Assembly (NCBI GenBank): GCA_963846165.1 | Contig: CAWJUU010000009.1 | Coordinates: forward strand, 372,001-436,000 | Origin: WHSW01 sp963846165 | GTDB taxonomy: Bacteria > Actinomycetota > Thermoleophilia > Solirubrobacterales > 70-9 | Length of the DNA: 64,000 nucleotides | Direction: 5' to 3' | In this document: in pieces, positions 1 to 8,629 of the stretch | Layout: each line of letters starts with the position of its first letter | How positions within the stretch are numbered: the stretch's first letter is position 1 | The notes under the pieces: model-generated | What the model was told of the DNA's origin: nothing | The model's database searches: none | What the model saw: the letters and a program-made list of their open reading frames with translations, nothing else | Translations under genes and position numbers: made by a program

Positions 1-79
1 CCGCGGGCAGGCCCTCGACGATCGCGACGAGCCCGGGCCCGTGCGACTCGCCCGCGGTCGTGAAGCGGAAACCAGCCAC
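1..79 (-). CDS. aroC: Chorismate synthase, N-terminal fragment (cut by window edge)
   Basis: Only the first 26 codons are inside the window. Read on the minus strand they give VAGFRFTTAGESHGPG and continue to VEGLPA, the conserved N-terminus of chorismate synthase, the last enzyme of the shikimate pathway (EPSP to chorismate, reduced FMN dependent). The start is GTG at 79 with a purine-rich AGGTGG just upstream. It lies 66 bp downstream of the last pilus gene on the same strand. aroE lies about 17 kb away, so shikimate genes flank the pilus locus. Identification rests on a short but very conserved stretch. Confidence 0.85.
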   Translation of the reverse strand, partial: MAGFRFTTAGESHGPGLVAIVEGLPA

Positions 80-145
80 CGTCCACCTAAGTTAGAGAGG
101 CCACGCGCGCCGGGTGGACGAGGCGCGAGGAGCGGGAGACGGCGT

Positions 146-1039
146 TCAGCCGGCCGGAGCCGGGCGCAGCTTCTCGGAGACCTTCGGCTTCTTCGAGCCG
201 TCGAGGCCGTTCGGCTTCGGCACCCGGACGACCCGGATCTTGCGAACCGTGAGCCGGTAGCGGGTCCGGTCGGGACCATAGTCGAGGTAGCGGGTCTCGC
301 CTTCCTTGAGCGTCAGGAACTGGCACGGGGCCGGCGACTTGGGCGCGCAGGAGCCATCGCCATCGGTCGCGGTGACGTCGGCGGAGACGAGGAAGACGGC
401 GGTGTCGCCGGTCTCGCTGATGCCGAGGAAGGAGACCAGCGGCTTGCGGTCGTTCGGCAGCAGGTCGAGGCCACGGACCCCGTCGACCTTCTTCAGGTCG
501 CCAACCGGGCCGGTGGTCACGTCGACGCGCGAGGTGTAGAAGCGAATCTTCGGCTCCTCGGTGACCACCTCGGGCTGGGGCTCGGGGCCGCTGGCGCCGT
601 CATCGAGGATCGGCGCGGTGTCGGTGCCGGTGCTCGTCGAAGTCGAGCTCGTAGAGCTGGAGCTGCTGGAGGCGGTCGAGGTGTCGGTGGGCAAGGTCGC
701 CGTGGTATCCGTGCTCGCGATGTCCCCGGCGAGCTCGTTCGCCGCCGGCGGGGCGAACCTCTGCGTGAACGGGTTCTTCTCCTTCAGCGCCGCGAGCCGC
801 TTGCGGTAGTTGCGGATGCCGACCTGCTCGGCAAGCACCGCAGACTGCACCGCGGCAGCGTCCTCGACGGCGACCGGCGCTGCCGGCGGCGGCGGAACTG
901 CTTCCGAGCCCGTGCCCTTGAGCACCATCGGGATCGCGACCAGGGCCACTGCGAGTGCGATCGCCGGGAGCAGCAGCCGCCGGTCGCGAAGGTCGCGATA
1001 GAGGTCGGAGAGGAACTGGGGAGCCTTGACGTTCTTCAC
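146..1039 (-). CDS. Type IV pilus inner-membrane accessory protein (PilP position)
   Basis: A 297-residue protein with a short cytoplasmic N-terminus, one membrane segment at about residues 24-40 (LLLPAIALAVALVAIPMVL), a Pro/Ala linker, a Ser/Thr-rich low-complexity stretch around 115-140, and a C-terminal beta-rich region (about 165-280) with the look of a small periplasmic domain. It follows PilM, PilN and PilO with a 4-base ATGA-type overlap with pilO, so it is translationally coupled and holds the place PilP occupies in proteobacterial loci. No lipobox is visible, unlike classical PilP. The function as part of the alignment subcomplex is inferred from position, not from sequence similarity I can confirm. 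Confidence 0.75.
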   Translation of the reverse strand: MKNVKAPQFLSDLYRDLRDRRLLLPAIALAVALVAIPMVLKGTGSEAVPPPPAAPVAVEDAAAVQSAVLAEQVGIRNYRKRLAALKEKNPFTQRFAPPAANELAGDIASTDTTATLPTDTSTASSSSSSTSSTSTSTGTDTAPILDDGASGPEPQPEVVTEEPKIRFYTSRVDVTTGPVGDLKKVDGVRGLDLLPNDRKPLVSFLGISETGDTAVFLVSADVTATDGDGSCAPKSPAPCQFLTLKEGETRYLDYGPDRTRYRLTVRKIRVVRVPKPNGLDGSKKPKVSEKLRPAPAG

Positions 1040-1854
1040 GGCACCATCTCTCCGGATGTCGTCGCCGACGCCGGCGCCGGAGCGGCCGGGGCGCCGGTGG
1101 CCGGGGCGGGCGCCGTCGCGGTTGCGCCGGCGGTCAGACCCTGGTCGGCGGGAGCGACGTAGGTGGTCACGTGCAGGTTTGCCTCGAGGTGCGGGAAGCC
1201 TCGGATCTGGTCGTCGGAGAGGACGAAGCCGTCGACGGTCAGCAGCCTGCCGTCGACCCCGACTCCCTTCGAGTCGGTGCGAACCATGCCGTCGAGCTCG
1301 GCGATGAAGTCGGCGATCTCGAAGAAGTCGCCGCGGAAGTCGAGGTCGTACGGCAGCACCGGCAACCCGGCTGGACCCACCGTGGCCCCGATCGGGAGGA
1401 TCGCCGCAGCCGCCTCGGTGGCTGGGGCTGTGACCGGGGTCGTGGGAGCGGCGGTCGCATCCGCCTCGCCGGGTGGCGGGTCAACGGTGGTCTCGGCCGG
1501 CGCCGGCGGGGCCGCCTCCTCGCTCCCCTCGGTAAGCGCGATGCCGCGGAACTCGATCTGGGCACGCTTGGCGAGCGCCTGCGTCTGCTGGATCAGGCTC
1601 GCCGAGTCGTCGTCGCCGGGGACCGCCTTGCCGAGAACCACCAGCCGGTGGTAGTCGGCCTCATAGCCCTCCTTGGCATCCTCGGCGAACGCGGCGAGCT
1701 GCTCCTGATCGCCGACGGAGGCCTCGAGCGCCGCGATCTCGTCATCGAGCTGCGAGACCTGCTCGCGCTTCGGCGAGACGACGAGGAACCAAAACGCGGC
1801 CATCAACCCGACGGCGAGCAGCGCGAGCACGATCATCCGGTCGCTCGACTTCAC
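1036..1854 (-). CDS. pilO: PilO-like type IV pilus alignment protein
   Basis: A 272-residue protein with a membrane segment at residues 8-26, a coiled coil at about 28-60 (REQVSQLDDEIAALEASVGD), and a C-terminal domain holding the PilO-type pattern around YDLDFRGDFFEIADFIAEL. A long Ala/Pro/Thr-rich insert (about 115-165) splits the domain and another such tail ends the protein. PilO pairs with PilN in the inner membrane and links cytoplasmic PilM to the outer parts of the machine. Both ends overlap neighbours by 4 bases (pilN upstream, the PilP-position gene downstream), so the genes form one coupled operon. Confidence 0.85.
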   Translation of the reverse strand: MKSSDRMIVLALLAVGLMAAFWFLVVSPKREQVSQLDDEIAALEASVGDQEQLAAFAEDAKEGYEADYHRLVVLGKAVPGDDDSASLIQQTQALAKRAQIEFRGIALTEGSEEAAPPAPAETTVDPPPGEADATAAPTTPVTAPATEAAAAILPIGATVGPAGLPVLPYDLDFRGDFFEIADFIAELDGMVRTDSKGVGVDGRLLTVDGFVLSDDQIRGFPHLEANLHVTTYVAPADQGLTAGATATAPAPATGAPAAPAPASATTSGEMVP

Positions 1855-2681
1855 CGCGCCACCCCCGGGACCAGGTTCGCGGCGTCTTGCGCCTCACCAA
1901 CCTGCTCGGCGGTCGAGTTGGTCTCGGTCGTCGCGGGCTCCGTGGTGGTCGAGCCGGGCGCGGGGGGCGTCGTCCCCGGAACCGATGCGGCCTCGGGCGC
2001 GGGCGCTACCGGCACCGCGTCGAACGCCGCGATGATCTCGAACTTGGCGATGAAATCGCGGGTGCGGCAGTCGGCGCCGGCGTCCGAGGCCGCATTGGCG
2101 CTGCCGGATGCGGAGGTGTCCTCGGTGGGCTCCGGGCGCAGGGAGCTCGCGACCCCGACCCGGGTGACTCCATCGATGTCGCGCAGCGCCGCGATGAAGC
2201 CCGCAACCGCGTCCTGGCTCGCCCCACATCCGATCAGCTCAAGCGCCGGGCCTGCGATCAGGTCACGACCCTGGATCACGGTCGAGCCCTCGATCTGGAC
2301 GTTCGGGTCGACGGTGCCGGTCGCGTCGGTGAGCCAGACGTCGTCGGGGATCACGAACGCGAGCTCGCGCAGCACCCGCTCCCAGTCGAAGCGGCTCTGG
2401 GCGAGGCTGGTCACGGTCGCGTCGCGGGCCTGTGAGAGCGCCGCGAACTCGGCGTAGGGGGCAAGCGCCTCGGCGCGCGCGGTCGCCTCCGCCTCACGCG
2501 CCTCGAGCACGGTCACCTCGCTCTCGCGATCGGAGATCTGGTTGCTGGTCAGGGTCATGAAGGTGACCAGCACGAGCGCGACCGCGAGCGCGCCAATGAC
2601 CACGTAGGGCAGGGCCCCGGTGCGCAGCGGGGCACGGTCGCCGCGGCGGTCCTCGGGTGGGATCAGGTTGACGGGGCGCAC
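1851..2681 (-). CDS. pilN: PilN-like type IV pilus assembly protein
   Basis: A 276-residue protein. It opens with MRPVNLIPPEDRRG, the typical PilN start whose NLxP motif binds the groove of PilM. A membrane segment follows at about residues 26-45, then a coiled coil (SDRESEVTVLEAREAEATA), then a ferredoxin-like domain with DWERVLRELAFVIPDDVWL, a common PilN signature. The C-terminal 60 residues are Ala/Pro/Thr-rich and probably disordered. It lies 4 bp after pilM and overlaps pilO. Confidence 0.88.
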   Translation of the reverse strand: MRPVNLIPPEDRRGDRAPLRTGALPYVVIGALAVALVLVTFMTLTSNQISDRESEVTVLEAREAEATARAEALAPYAEFAALSQARDATVTSLAQSRFDWERVLRELAFVIPDDVWLTDATGTVDPNVQIEGSTVIQGRDLIAGPALELIGCGASQDAVAGFIAALRDIDGVTRVGVASSLRPEPTEDTSASGSANAASDAGADCRTRDFIAKFEIIAAFDAVPVAPAPEAASVPGTTPPAPGSTTTEPATTETNSTAEQVGEAQDAANLVPGVAR

Positions 2682-2685
2682 GGGG

Positions 2686-3873
2686 CTAGCCGTCCAAGGC
2701 GAGGCCGTAGGAGAGGGTCAGGCGGGCCGCTGCTGCCTCGTCGAGCTGGGCGAGCGCCGGCGGGCGGCCGATCGCGAACGGGTGGCCGAGCTGGCGCTGG
2801 AGGCGCTCGACGAGTCCCGGGATCGTCGTGCCGGGGCCGCAGGCGACGATCGAGTCCACCATCACGGCCCCGTCCTGGGCGCCGTAGTACTCGAGCGACA
2901 GCCGCAGCTCGTCGGCGAGCTTGCCGGCGCCCTCGTCGAGCACCTCGCGCGTCGATCGCACGGTCTCGACATCGCCGTCGATCTCGTCCACCGGCGCCTC
3001 CATGCCGACGTGGACCAGCCACTGGCGCGCATGCGCGAGCGTCAGCTGGCGGCGTTCGGCGAGCTTCTGGGCGATGCCCTCGATCCCGAGCGGCGAGACG
3101 CGCGTGAAGAGACAGGAGGAGCCCTGCGCCACCGCGAGGTTGACGACGTCACCGAGGTTGCAGTAGAGCTGTGCCGGTTGCGGTGCCTCGGCGGCGGTTG
3201 CGGCATCCTCGCCCTCGCCGGCGCCCTGCTGGGCGACCCGGTCCTCGTAGGAGAGCGCGGGTGCGGCGACGTAGCCGGCCGCGCCGACGCCGGCGTGGGC
3301 GCCGTTCTGGAGCGCCCTGATCATGCCGAAGGCCGAGAGGTCGATCCCGACCGGCCGCAGGCCGGCCTGGCCGAGCGCGTCGAGCAGGGCCGAGACCATG
3401 TCGCGACGCGCGGCGACGACGACGACCTCGGCGCGGCGCTCGCCGCTCTCCGTGGCGCTGTGGCGGATCAGCTCCCAGTCGAGCACCGCCTGGTCGAGCG
3501 GCATCGGGATGTGCTCCTGGGCCTGGAAGCGGATCGCGTGCTCGAGCTCCTCGGCCTTCTCGATCGGCGGCAGGTACAGCGTGCGCACGACGACGCGCTG
3601 ATTGGCGACTCCGAGGCGCACGGTCTTGGACAGCTTGTGGTTGGCGAACAGCTCCTTCAAGGTCGCGGCGAGCGCCTCGGCGTCGGCGACCTCGCCCTCG
3701 CGGAAGACACCGGGAGCGAGCGGCGCGATCCCGTGGCGGGTCACGCGGACGCTGCCGTTCGAGCTCACCTCGCTCGCGGCGATGCTCCCGGCCTCGATAT
3801 CGAGTCCGACGATGCTCTTTTGCTTGCTGTTCGAGAACAATTTCCCGTGGAGATATGCGCCGGCGGCGCTCAT
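2686..3873 (-). CDS. pilM: PilM, actin-like type IV pilus ATPase-fold protein
   Basis: An actin/FtsA-fold cytoplasmic protein of about 395 residues. The nucleotide-binding pattern begins KSIVGLDIEAGSIAASEV near the N-terminus, and the second actin-type motif is VDSIVACGPGTTIPGLVERL near the C-terminus. An Ala/Glu-rich insert around residues 195-215 is unusual. PilM binds the cytoplasmic tail of PilN and couples the PilB/PilC motor to the periplasmic ring. I chose the ATG at 3873 (MSAAGAYLHGK). A TTG at 3894 would add seven residues, and neither has a convincing ribosome site. First gene of the pilMNO group. Confidence 0.9.
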   Translation of the reverse strand: MSAAGAYLHGKLFSNSKQKSIVGLDIEAGSIAASEVSSNGSVRVTRHGIAPLAPGVFREGEVADAEALAATLKELFANHKLSKTVRLGVANQRVVVRTLYLPPIEKAEELEHAIRFQAQEHIPMPLDQAVLDWELIRHSATESGERRAEVVVVAARRDMVSALLDALGQAGLRPVGIDLSAFGMIRALQNGAHAGVGAAGYVAAPALSYEDRVAQQGAGEGEDAATAAEAPQPAQLYCNLGDVVNLAVAQGSSCLFTRVSPLGIEGIAQKLAERRQLTLAHARQWLVHVGMEAPVDEIDGDVETVRSTREVLDEGAGKLADELRLSLEYYGAQDGAVMVDSIVACGPGTTIPGLVERLQRQLGHPFAIGRPPALAQLDEAAAARLTLSYGLALDG

Positions 3874-3922
3874 GCTCAAGATCGGCCATTGCAAGCCTTT
3901 CCTTGAGCTTTGGCGTGCGTGG

Positions 3923-4720
3923 CTACTCGCCTGGGAAGAACTCGTCCACGTACCAATCGACGATCTCGTCGCCGAACCAGAGGCCGATCACGCCGCCGAG
4001 AGCGAGAAAGGGACCGAAGGGGATCGCCTGCTTGCGGGCCTCGGAGCCGTGCCGCGCGATCATCGCGACGCCGACAAGGGCGCCGATCGCGAACCCGATC
4101 AGCACGGCGGGAGCGACCGCGCGGCCGAGGTAGATGCCCATCATCGCGACAAGCTTCGCGTCGCCCATGCCCATCCCGCGCGGGTAGGCGAGCGCGATCA
4201 GGAACATGACGCCGCCGGCGATCGCGCCGGCGGCCAGGTTCTCGGGCAACGAATCGGAGTCGGTCGCGGCGACGATCACGATCCCGACGCCGGCGCCGAA
4301 GAGCACGACCGCGTTCGGGATCAAGCGCAGGTCGAGGTCGGTGAGCGTGATCACCACCAGCAGCGCGCAGAGGACGAGCCCGAGCGCGAGCCGGCCGCCA
4401 TCCTCGGATCCCAGGATCAGGTAGGTGGCGGCCCAGAGCGCCCCGAGGCCGGCCTCGGTGAGCGGGTAGCGCGCCGAGATCGGCTCGCCGCAGCCGCGGC
4501 AGCGCCCGCGCAGCCAAATCCAAGAGAGGATCGGGACGTTGTCGCGAGCCTTGATCTCAGCGCCGCACTCGGGACAGCGCGAGCGGCCGCCGACGAACGA
4601 TTCCCCCCGCGGCAGGCGATGTGCGATCACGGTCGCGAAGCTGCCGATCACGGCGCCGAGGACGAACAGGGCGGCGGCGATCGCTGCCATGTGTGGCTCG
4701 TTCGACGCCTCCCCCGTCAA
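3923..4720 (-). CDS. pilD: Prepilin peptidase / N-methyltransferase
   Basis: A 265-residue polytopic membrane protease that removes the leader of the prepilins and methylates the new N-terminus. Two CxxC pairs are visible in the N-terminal cytoplasmic domain (CPEC and CRGC), as in zinc-binding PilD enzymes. The two aspartates of the active site are in LTDLDLRLIPN and in GMGMGDAKL (the GxGD motif). About seven membrane segments follow. It lies between the minor pilin genes and pilM, all on the minus strand, and is separated from the upstream gene by a strong hairpin. Confidence 0.93.
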   Translation of the reverse strand: MTGEASNEPHMAAIAAALFVLGAVIGSFATVIAHRLPRGESFVGGRSRCPECGAEIKARDNVPILSWIWLRGRCRGCGEPISARYPLTEAGLGALWAATYLILGSEDGGRLALGLVLCALLVVITLTDLDLRLIPNAVVLFGAGVGIVIVAATDSDSLPENLAAGAIAGGVMFLIALAYPRGMGMGDAKLVAMMGIYLGRAVAPAVLIGFAIGALVGVAMIARHGSEARKQAIPFGPFLALGGVIGLWFGDEIVDWYVDEFFPGE

Positions 4721-4742
4721 GCCTGCCGCTCAGCGGCTCAGG

Positions 4743-4800
4743 CCTAGATGGTTGATTCCGAATCCCCGTGTGCGCGGGGATTCGGGATCGGCCATCTAGG
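4743..4800 (-). terminator. Long hairpin at the 3' end of the PilX-like gene
   Basis: Outer arms CCTAGATGG (4743-4751) and CCATCTAGG (4792-4800) pair perfectly. Inner arms CCGAATCCCCG (4758-4768) and CGGGGATTCGG (4775-4785) pair around a 6-base loop. The right outer arm contains the stop codon of the upstream gene, so the structure can act as a terminator or processing point before pilD. The outer 13 bases (CCTAGATGGTTGA) recur at 19,435, also at a gene end. Confidence 0.7.
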
Positions 4801-6406
4801 GGAAGTCCAGGGTCTGGCGCTGCACGTGCCACGCCGACTCGACGGGGTCGAGGAAGTGCGGCGGCGAGATGTAGCGCAGGCGATCGTCGTAGTTGTAGTT
4901 CTTGGCGTAGCCCGAGACCAGGGTCGAGCCGCTGAACGTGCCGACCGCGCCGCGGAACTTCTGTCCGATCGCTCCGTTGACCCTGAGCGTGGTCAGGGCG
5001 CTGCCGCAGTTGTAGTGGTCGACGATGAACGAGTGCTGGATTGCCAGCATCGCGGCGTTGATCGTCAGCGGGCTGACCGCGCCGCTGCCGCTGCCGCTGC
5101 CGCAGTTCGAGCGGCTGGTCTGAGTGGGATACGGCCGCCACACGCGGACGAAGTTGTTGGCGATCAGCCCGAGCATGCCGTTGCCGGTTGGGTTGGCGCA
5201 GGTGCCGCCCGCCCGGCAGACGTTGCCGTCGATGATGATGTCGTTCTCGGCCGCGATCGTGAGCTGGCCCGAGTAGGTGCCCTGGAGGCGGACGTTGCCA
5301 CATCCCGACGTGTTCGGATAAGTCGCGGTGTAGGGCGAGTAGCTCGCCGAGCAGGCCCCGTTGGCGACGTAGATGACGCCGTTGGACGGCATCGCCAACG
5401 TCGTCCCGGCGCCGCTCATGTTGGTGCGCACGGTGATCGTGTTGTTGGAGTTCAGCGTGATCCCGCGCTGGCCGGTGAAGTAGTAGCCGCCGTTCTGGGC
5501 GATGTTGGCCAGCAGCCCGTTGGTAGCGGGCGGCGTGAGCACGGGGGCGTTGGTGACGAAGGTCCCGATGAAGTTCGGGCTGCCCGAGCAGCTCCCGAAC
5601 ACGTGCCAGCCCTGCGGCGGCGAGCTGACCTCGATCACGTCGGACAGCGTGCGCCCGAAGTCCGGTGAGCCGCAGGTGACGAGCGCGTCGTTGGTGTGCA
5701 GCGGCCCGTTGATCACGTCCCAGTTCGGGAACACGATCACGTCGCAGAACTGGCCCCCCGAGCCCGGGATCGGGGCGTTCCAGCGGCCCTGCTGGATCGT
5801 CTTCGTGCACTGCTGGTAGGCGCCGGCGATCGTCGCCGCGTTGCCGTACGTCACCGGGTCCGAGGTCTCGAGCTGGGTGAAGTAGAGGTAGTCGAGGAAG
5901 CTGGCTCGCTTGAACTGGGCGACGATCGACTGCTCGGAGTCGCCGCTGTAGCCGGTCGCCCGGATCCGGAACGTGCCGGTGGCGTCGCCGGTCGTCTCGA
6001 TCATCGTCCCGACAGGGTTCGAGGTGCTGCAAATGGACTGGCCCGTGCGGGGGATCAGCTCGATCGCGTAGGTGGCGTCGCTGGTCCCGGGCACTGGGCG
6101 GCGGTTAGTGGTCGAGCCCTGTTGGTTGACCGCGCTCGGCGCGGGCACCGAGGTGCAGCGGGTCCAGTAATTGGTGTCCTTGTTGAGGTGATAGGCGTAG
6201 TCGGCGAGCCCCGCCCGCGCCGCCTCGTATGCCTGCTTATGGTCGAGGTCGTTGCGGGTCAGGTTGATGTCGCCGTTGACCGCTCCCGCCGCGACCACCG
6301 TCGTCAGGCTGATGAAGCTCGCCGCGATCGCCACCGGGGCCATCGTGAACCCTCCCTCGCCGCGTACCCGCCTCAGGCGCCTGCTCAGTCGTTCGCTCAG
6401 ACGCAT
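4796..6406 (-). CDS. Large PilX-like type IV pilus protein with prepilin-like N-terminus
   Basis: A 536-residue protein. The N-terminus is basic, then GEGGFTMAPVAIAASFISL, which resembles a class III-type prepilin cleavage site (G before F) followed by the hydrophobic assembly helix, although the usual Glu at +5 is missing (MAPVA). The remainder is a long secreted region rich in Asn, Ser, Thr and Gly with at least ten cysteines. It overlaps the PilW-like gene by 10 bases and follows it on the same strand. Size and position match the PilX/GspK-type minor pilins that sit at the pilus tip. The secreted part is not one I recognise. Confidence 0.75.
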   Translation of the reverse strand: MRLSERLSRRLRRVRGEGGFTMAPVAIAASFISLTTVVAAGAVNGDINLTRNDLDHKQAYEAARAGLADYAYHLNKDTNYWTRCTSVPAPSAVNQQGSTTNRRPVPGTSDATYAIELIPRTGQSICSTSNPVGTMIETTGDATGTFRIRATGYSGDSEQSIVAQFKRASFLDYLYFTQLETSDPVTYGNAATIAGAYQQCTKTIQQGRWNAPIPGSGGQFCDVIVFPNWDVINGPLHTNDALVTCGSPDFGRTLSDVIEVSSPPQGWHVFGSCSGSPNFIGTFVTNAPVLTPPATNGLLANIAQNGGYYFTGQRGITLNSNNTITVRTNMSGAGTTLAMPSNGVIYVANGACSASYSPYTATYPNTSGCGNVRLQGTYSGQLTIAAENDIIIDGNVCRAGGTCANPTGNGMLGLIANNFVRVWRPYPTQTSRSNCGSGSGSGAVSPLTINAAMLAIQHSFIVDHYNCGSALTTLRVNGAIGQKFRGAVGTFSGSTLVSGYAKNYNYDDRLRYISPPHFLDPVESAWHVQRQTLDFP

Positions 6407-7110
6407 GGCCCGTTCACCTTGGTCGGGTCCTCGCTCGCGGGGGAGAAGCGGACCAGGATCGAGTCGGCGACGCTGACGGCCGCCAGGTCGTCGGGCACCG
6501 GGGTGCTCCTCGGCGCGACGGAGAAGGCGACCGTGACCTGGACGGTCAGCGGCGCCCGCTCGGCAGTCAGCGGGACGTCGAGGGGCTCCGGGTCAACGGC
6601 ACCGCCGTCGTAGGCGTAGTACTGGAACGTGGGCACGAGCACCGGTGGGTCGCCGAGCGCCGCCGGTCCAACATCGGTGAGCAACTGGCGGGTCGACGAC
6701 GGGGTGGGCGAGAACGTCCAGTTCGGCGCCTCTCCACCGGTCGACGGATACACCGATTCGCTCAGGGTGCTGCCCGTCAGCGTGACCACGCGCCGGTCCG
6801 GGGTCGGGCCGACCGCGGATCCGGTCTGATGCAGAAAGATGATCTCGTTTTCGTCGCTGCCGGCGAGGATCGGCCCCGCCTCGGGCCCGATGCAGGTCGA
6901 GTGCAGTTCGTCGACCAGCCGCTGGAGCACGGGCCGCGCCCGCTGGTCGGCATCGACCCGGGCCGCGGTACGGGCGCTGCTGCGGATCGCGACCTCGGTC
7001 AACGCGAAGATGCCGAGGATGACGATCATCCCGAGCGCGACCGAGACCATCATCTCCACCATCGTGATCCCGCGCTCGCTGGCGATCGACCGCTCGCGGC
7101 TCATGGGCAC
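6397..7110 (-). CDS. PilW-like minor prepilin
   Basis: A 237-residue prepilin. The leader ends ASERGITMVEMMVSVALG, giving the G|(I/F)xxxE cleavage signature with Glu at +5, then a hydrophobic helix to about residue 45, then QRARPVLQRLVDELHS, typical of PilW/PilJ proteins. The C-terminal region is a compact globular domain. It is expected to be processed by PilD and to prime pilus assembly together with the neighbouring large minor pilins. It overlaps both neighbours by about 10 bases, indicating a tight operon. Confidence 0.85.
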   Translation of the reverse strand: MPMSRERSIASERGITMVEMMVSVALGMIVILGIFALTEVAIRSSARTAARVDADQRARPVLQRLVDELHSTCIGPEAGPILAGSDENEIIFLHQTGSAVGPTPDRRVVTLTGSTLSESVYPSTGGEAPNWTFSPTPSSTRQLLTDVGPAALGDPPVLVPTFQYYAYDGGAVDPEPLDVPLTAERAPLTVQVTVAFSVAPRSTPVPDDLAAVSVADSILVRFSPASEDPTKVNGPCV

Positions 7111-8465
7111 GTCCCGAGGCTGCCGCCGCCGACGTAGAGGTCGAGCGTCGTGCCGTCATCGAAGTCGGCGGCGTCGGCGAAGTTCTGGAGGTCGATATCG
7201 AGCGCGTTCGCCCTGCGCACCCCGTTGTCGGCGCAGACGTCGTAGGTGCTCGTCGGCAGCCCCGGATTCGGGAGCTCGCCGTTCGAGTCAGTGGCGAAGA
7301 TGCGCTTGATCGGGTTACCGCCGGTGTCGTCGCAGTTGTCGTCGCTGATCGTCACCCGGGCCCTGTTGATCGGCGAGCCCGGAACCACCGGGCTGCTCCC
7401 GCTCCACACCTTCAGATTCAGGGCGGGGAGCTGGATCGTCGCGGTCGCGTTGCCGCCCGAGGGGATCACAACGCTCGCCGTCGCCGGGACGCCGGGGGAA
7501 TTGGGGTCGTCGGCAGGGTTGGGGTTGTTGCCGGTGCAGCTTCCGGCATAGACGGTGTCGGGCGATGCGAACGGAAACAGCGGGCTGGCGGTGACCGTCG
7601 CCGCCTGCGTGCCGAGCGTCCCGAACGCCTTCGCGCCGGTCATCCCGGTGTTGAAGACCATGAGCTGGTCAACGGCCGAGGCGACCAGGCTTCCCCGCAC
7701 CCGGGTGGTGAAGCTGACGTCGAGCGAACCCGGGTGGTCGTACTGGAGCACGACCGTGTTCGTGCTCAGGCCGACGACGCTGGTCGCGATCGGCTGCGGC
7801 GCGATCCCGTCGCGATCGACGAGACCCGCGCCCGAGGCGGTCAGCGTGTAGTTGCCCTCCGGCAGGTTGCCGAAGATCGCGCAGCCGTTGCTGCCCGTGA
7901 CGCCGCTGAACGACCCGGCACCGGTGCCCGAGAGCCCTACCCCCTCGAGGCCCGCGTTCTGCCCGTTCTGGACCGCGACCGCGAGCGCGCCGTGGTCGGC
8001 GCTGATCGATCCGTTGGGGGGCGCGACGATGCTCTGCAAGAGGACAGGCTCTCGCCCGCCGATGCTGGGCCAGGTGACGCTCGAGGAGATCCGGATGTAG
8101 TCGGCCGAGGCGGTGCCGGTGGCGCAGTTTGCCGTCCCGGTCGAGTCGGTGACGTACACGCCCGCCGAGGTCACCGTGTAGGGGGTGCCGTCCTCATGCA
8201 CGGTTCTCGTCTGGTTCAGGTTCGAGAGCTCGGAGATCTTCAGCGAGCGCATCCGCGCCTGGTCCTGCTGAGCGACGCCGAAGGCGCGCGCATGGTGGCG
8301 CTCGTCGGCGACCGATCGGTCACTCGCCTGAAGCGCGGCGAGCGCGCCACCCCCGATCGCGACCATGACCATCGCGCTGACGATGACCTCGATCACGGCA
8401 AAGCCGTCCTCGCCGCGGGTGCGCGGCGGGCCGAGCGCGGCGCTCCATTTTGCGGTCGAACGCAC
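7101..8465 (-). CDS. PilV-like minor pilin with Cna-B/carboxypeptidase-regulatory type domains
   Basis: A prepilin of about 454 residues. The signature EDGFAVIEVIVSAMVMVAIG carries G|F and Glu at +5. After the pilin domain (to about residue 180) the pattern TGSNGCAIFGNLPEGNYTL marks a Cna-B/carboxypeptidase-regulatory-like beta sandwich, followed by another Ig-like segment (VVIPSGGNATATIQL) and a Cys-containing tail. Such domains are typical of surface adhesins, so this is a candidate tip adhesin. I chose the GTG at 8465 because GGAGA lies 5 bases upstream. An upstream start at 8594 would run through the pilA terminator. It overlaps the PilW-like gene. Confidence 0.82.
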   Translation of the reverse strand: MRSTAKWSAALGPPRTRGEDGFAVIEVIVSAMVMVAIGGGALAALQASDRSVADERHHARAFGVAQQDQARMRSLKISELSNLNQTRTVHEDGTPYTVTSAGVYVTDSTGTANCATGTASADYIRISSSVTWPSIGGREPVLLQSIVAPPNGSISADHGALAVAVQNGQNAGLEGVGLSGTGAGSFSGVTGSNGCAIFGNLPEGNYTLTASGAGLVDRDGIAPQPIATSVVGLSTNTVVLQYDHPGSLDVSFTTRVRGSLVASAVDQLMVFNTGMTGAKAFGTLGTQAATVTASPLFPFASPDTVYAGSCTGNNPNPADDPNSPGVPATASVVIPSGGNATATIQLPALNLKVWSGSSPVVPGSPINRARVTISDDNCDDTGGNPIKRIFATDSNGELPNPGLPTSTYDVCADNGVRRANALDIDLQNFADAADFDDGTTLDLYVGGGSLGTCP

Positions 8466-8554
8466 TTGGTCTCCTATCGGTACTTCGAGGCCATTGGATG
8501 AGCTGCGAGCTCCCTGACTCGCAGGCACGACTCCTGGGGTCCCGGTAAGCACAA

Positions 8555-8581
8555 AGGGGCGGGCCCGGAAAGCCCGCCCCT
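8555..8581 (-). terminator. Rho-independent terminator downstream of pilA
   Basis: A perfect 10-bp stem (AGGGGCGGGC with GCCCGCCCCT, 8555-8564 and 8572-8581) closes a 7-base loop and is followed on the minus strand by a short T-rich run. It lies between pilA (ends 8630) and the PilV-like gene. This would let the major pilin be transcribed far more than the minor pilins. A smaller hairpin (CCTGACC/GGTCAGG) lies between it and the pilA stop. Confidence 0.8.
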
Positions 8582-8629
8582 CTGAGCAATCCACCTGACC
8601 CTCAGGTCAGGCGACGATGCCTGTGCGTG

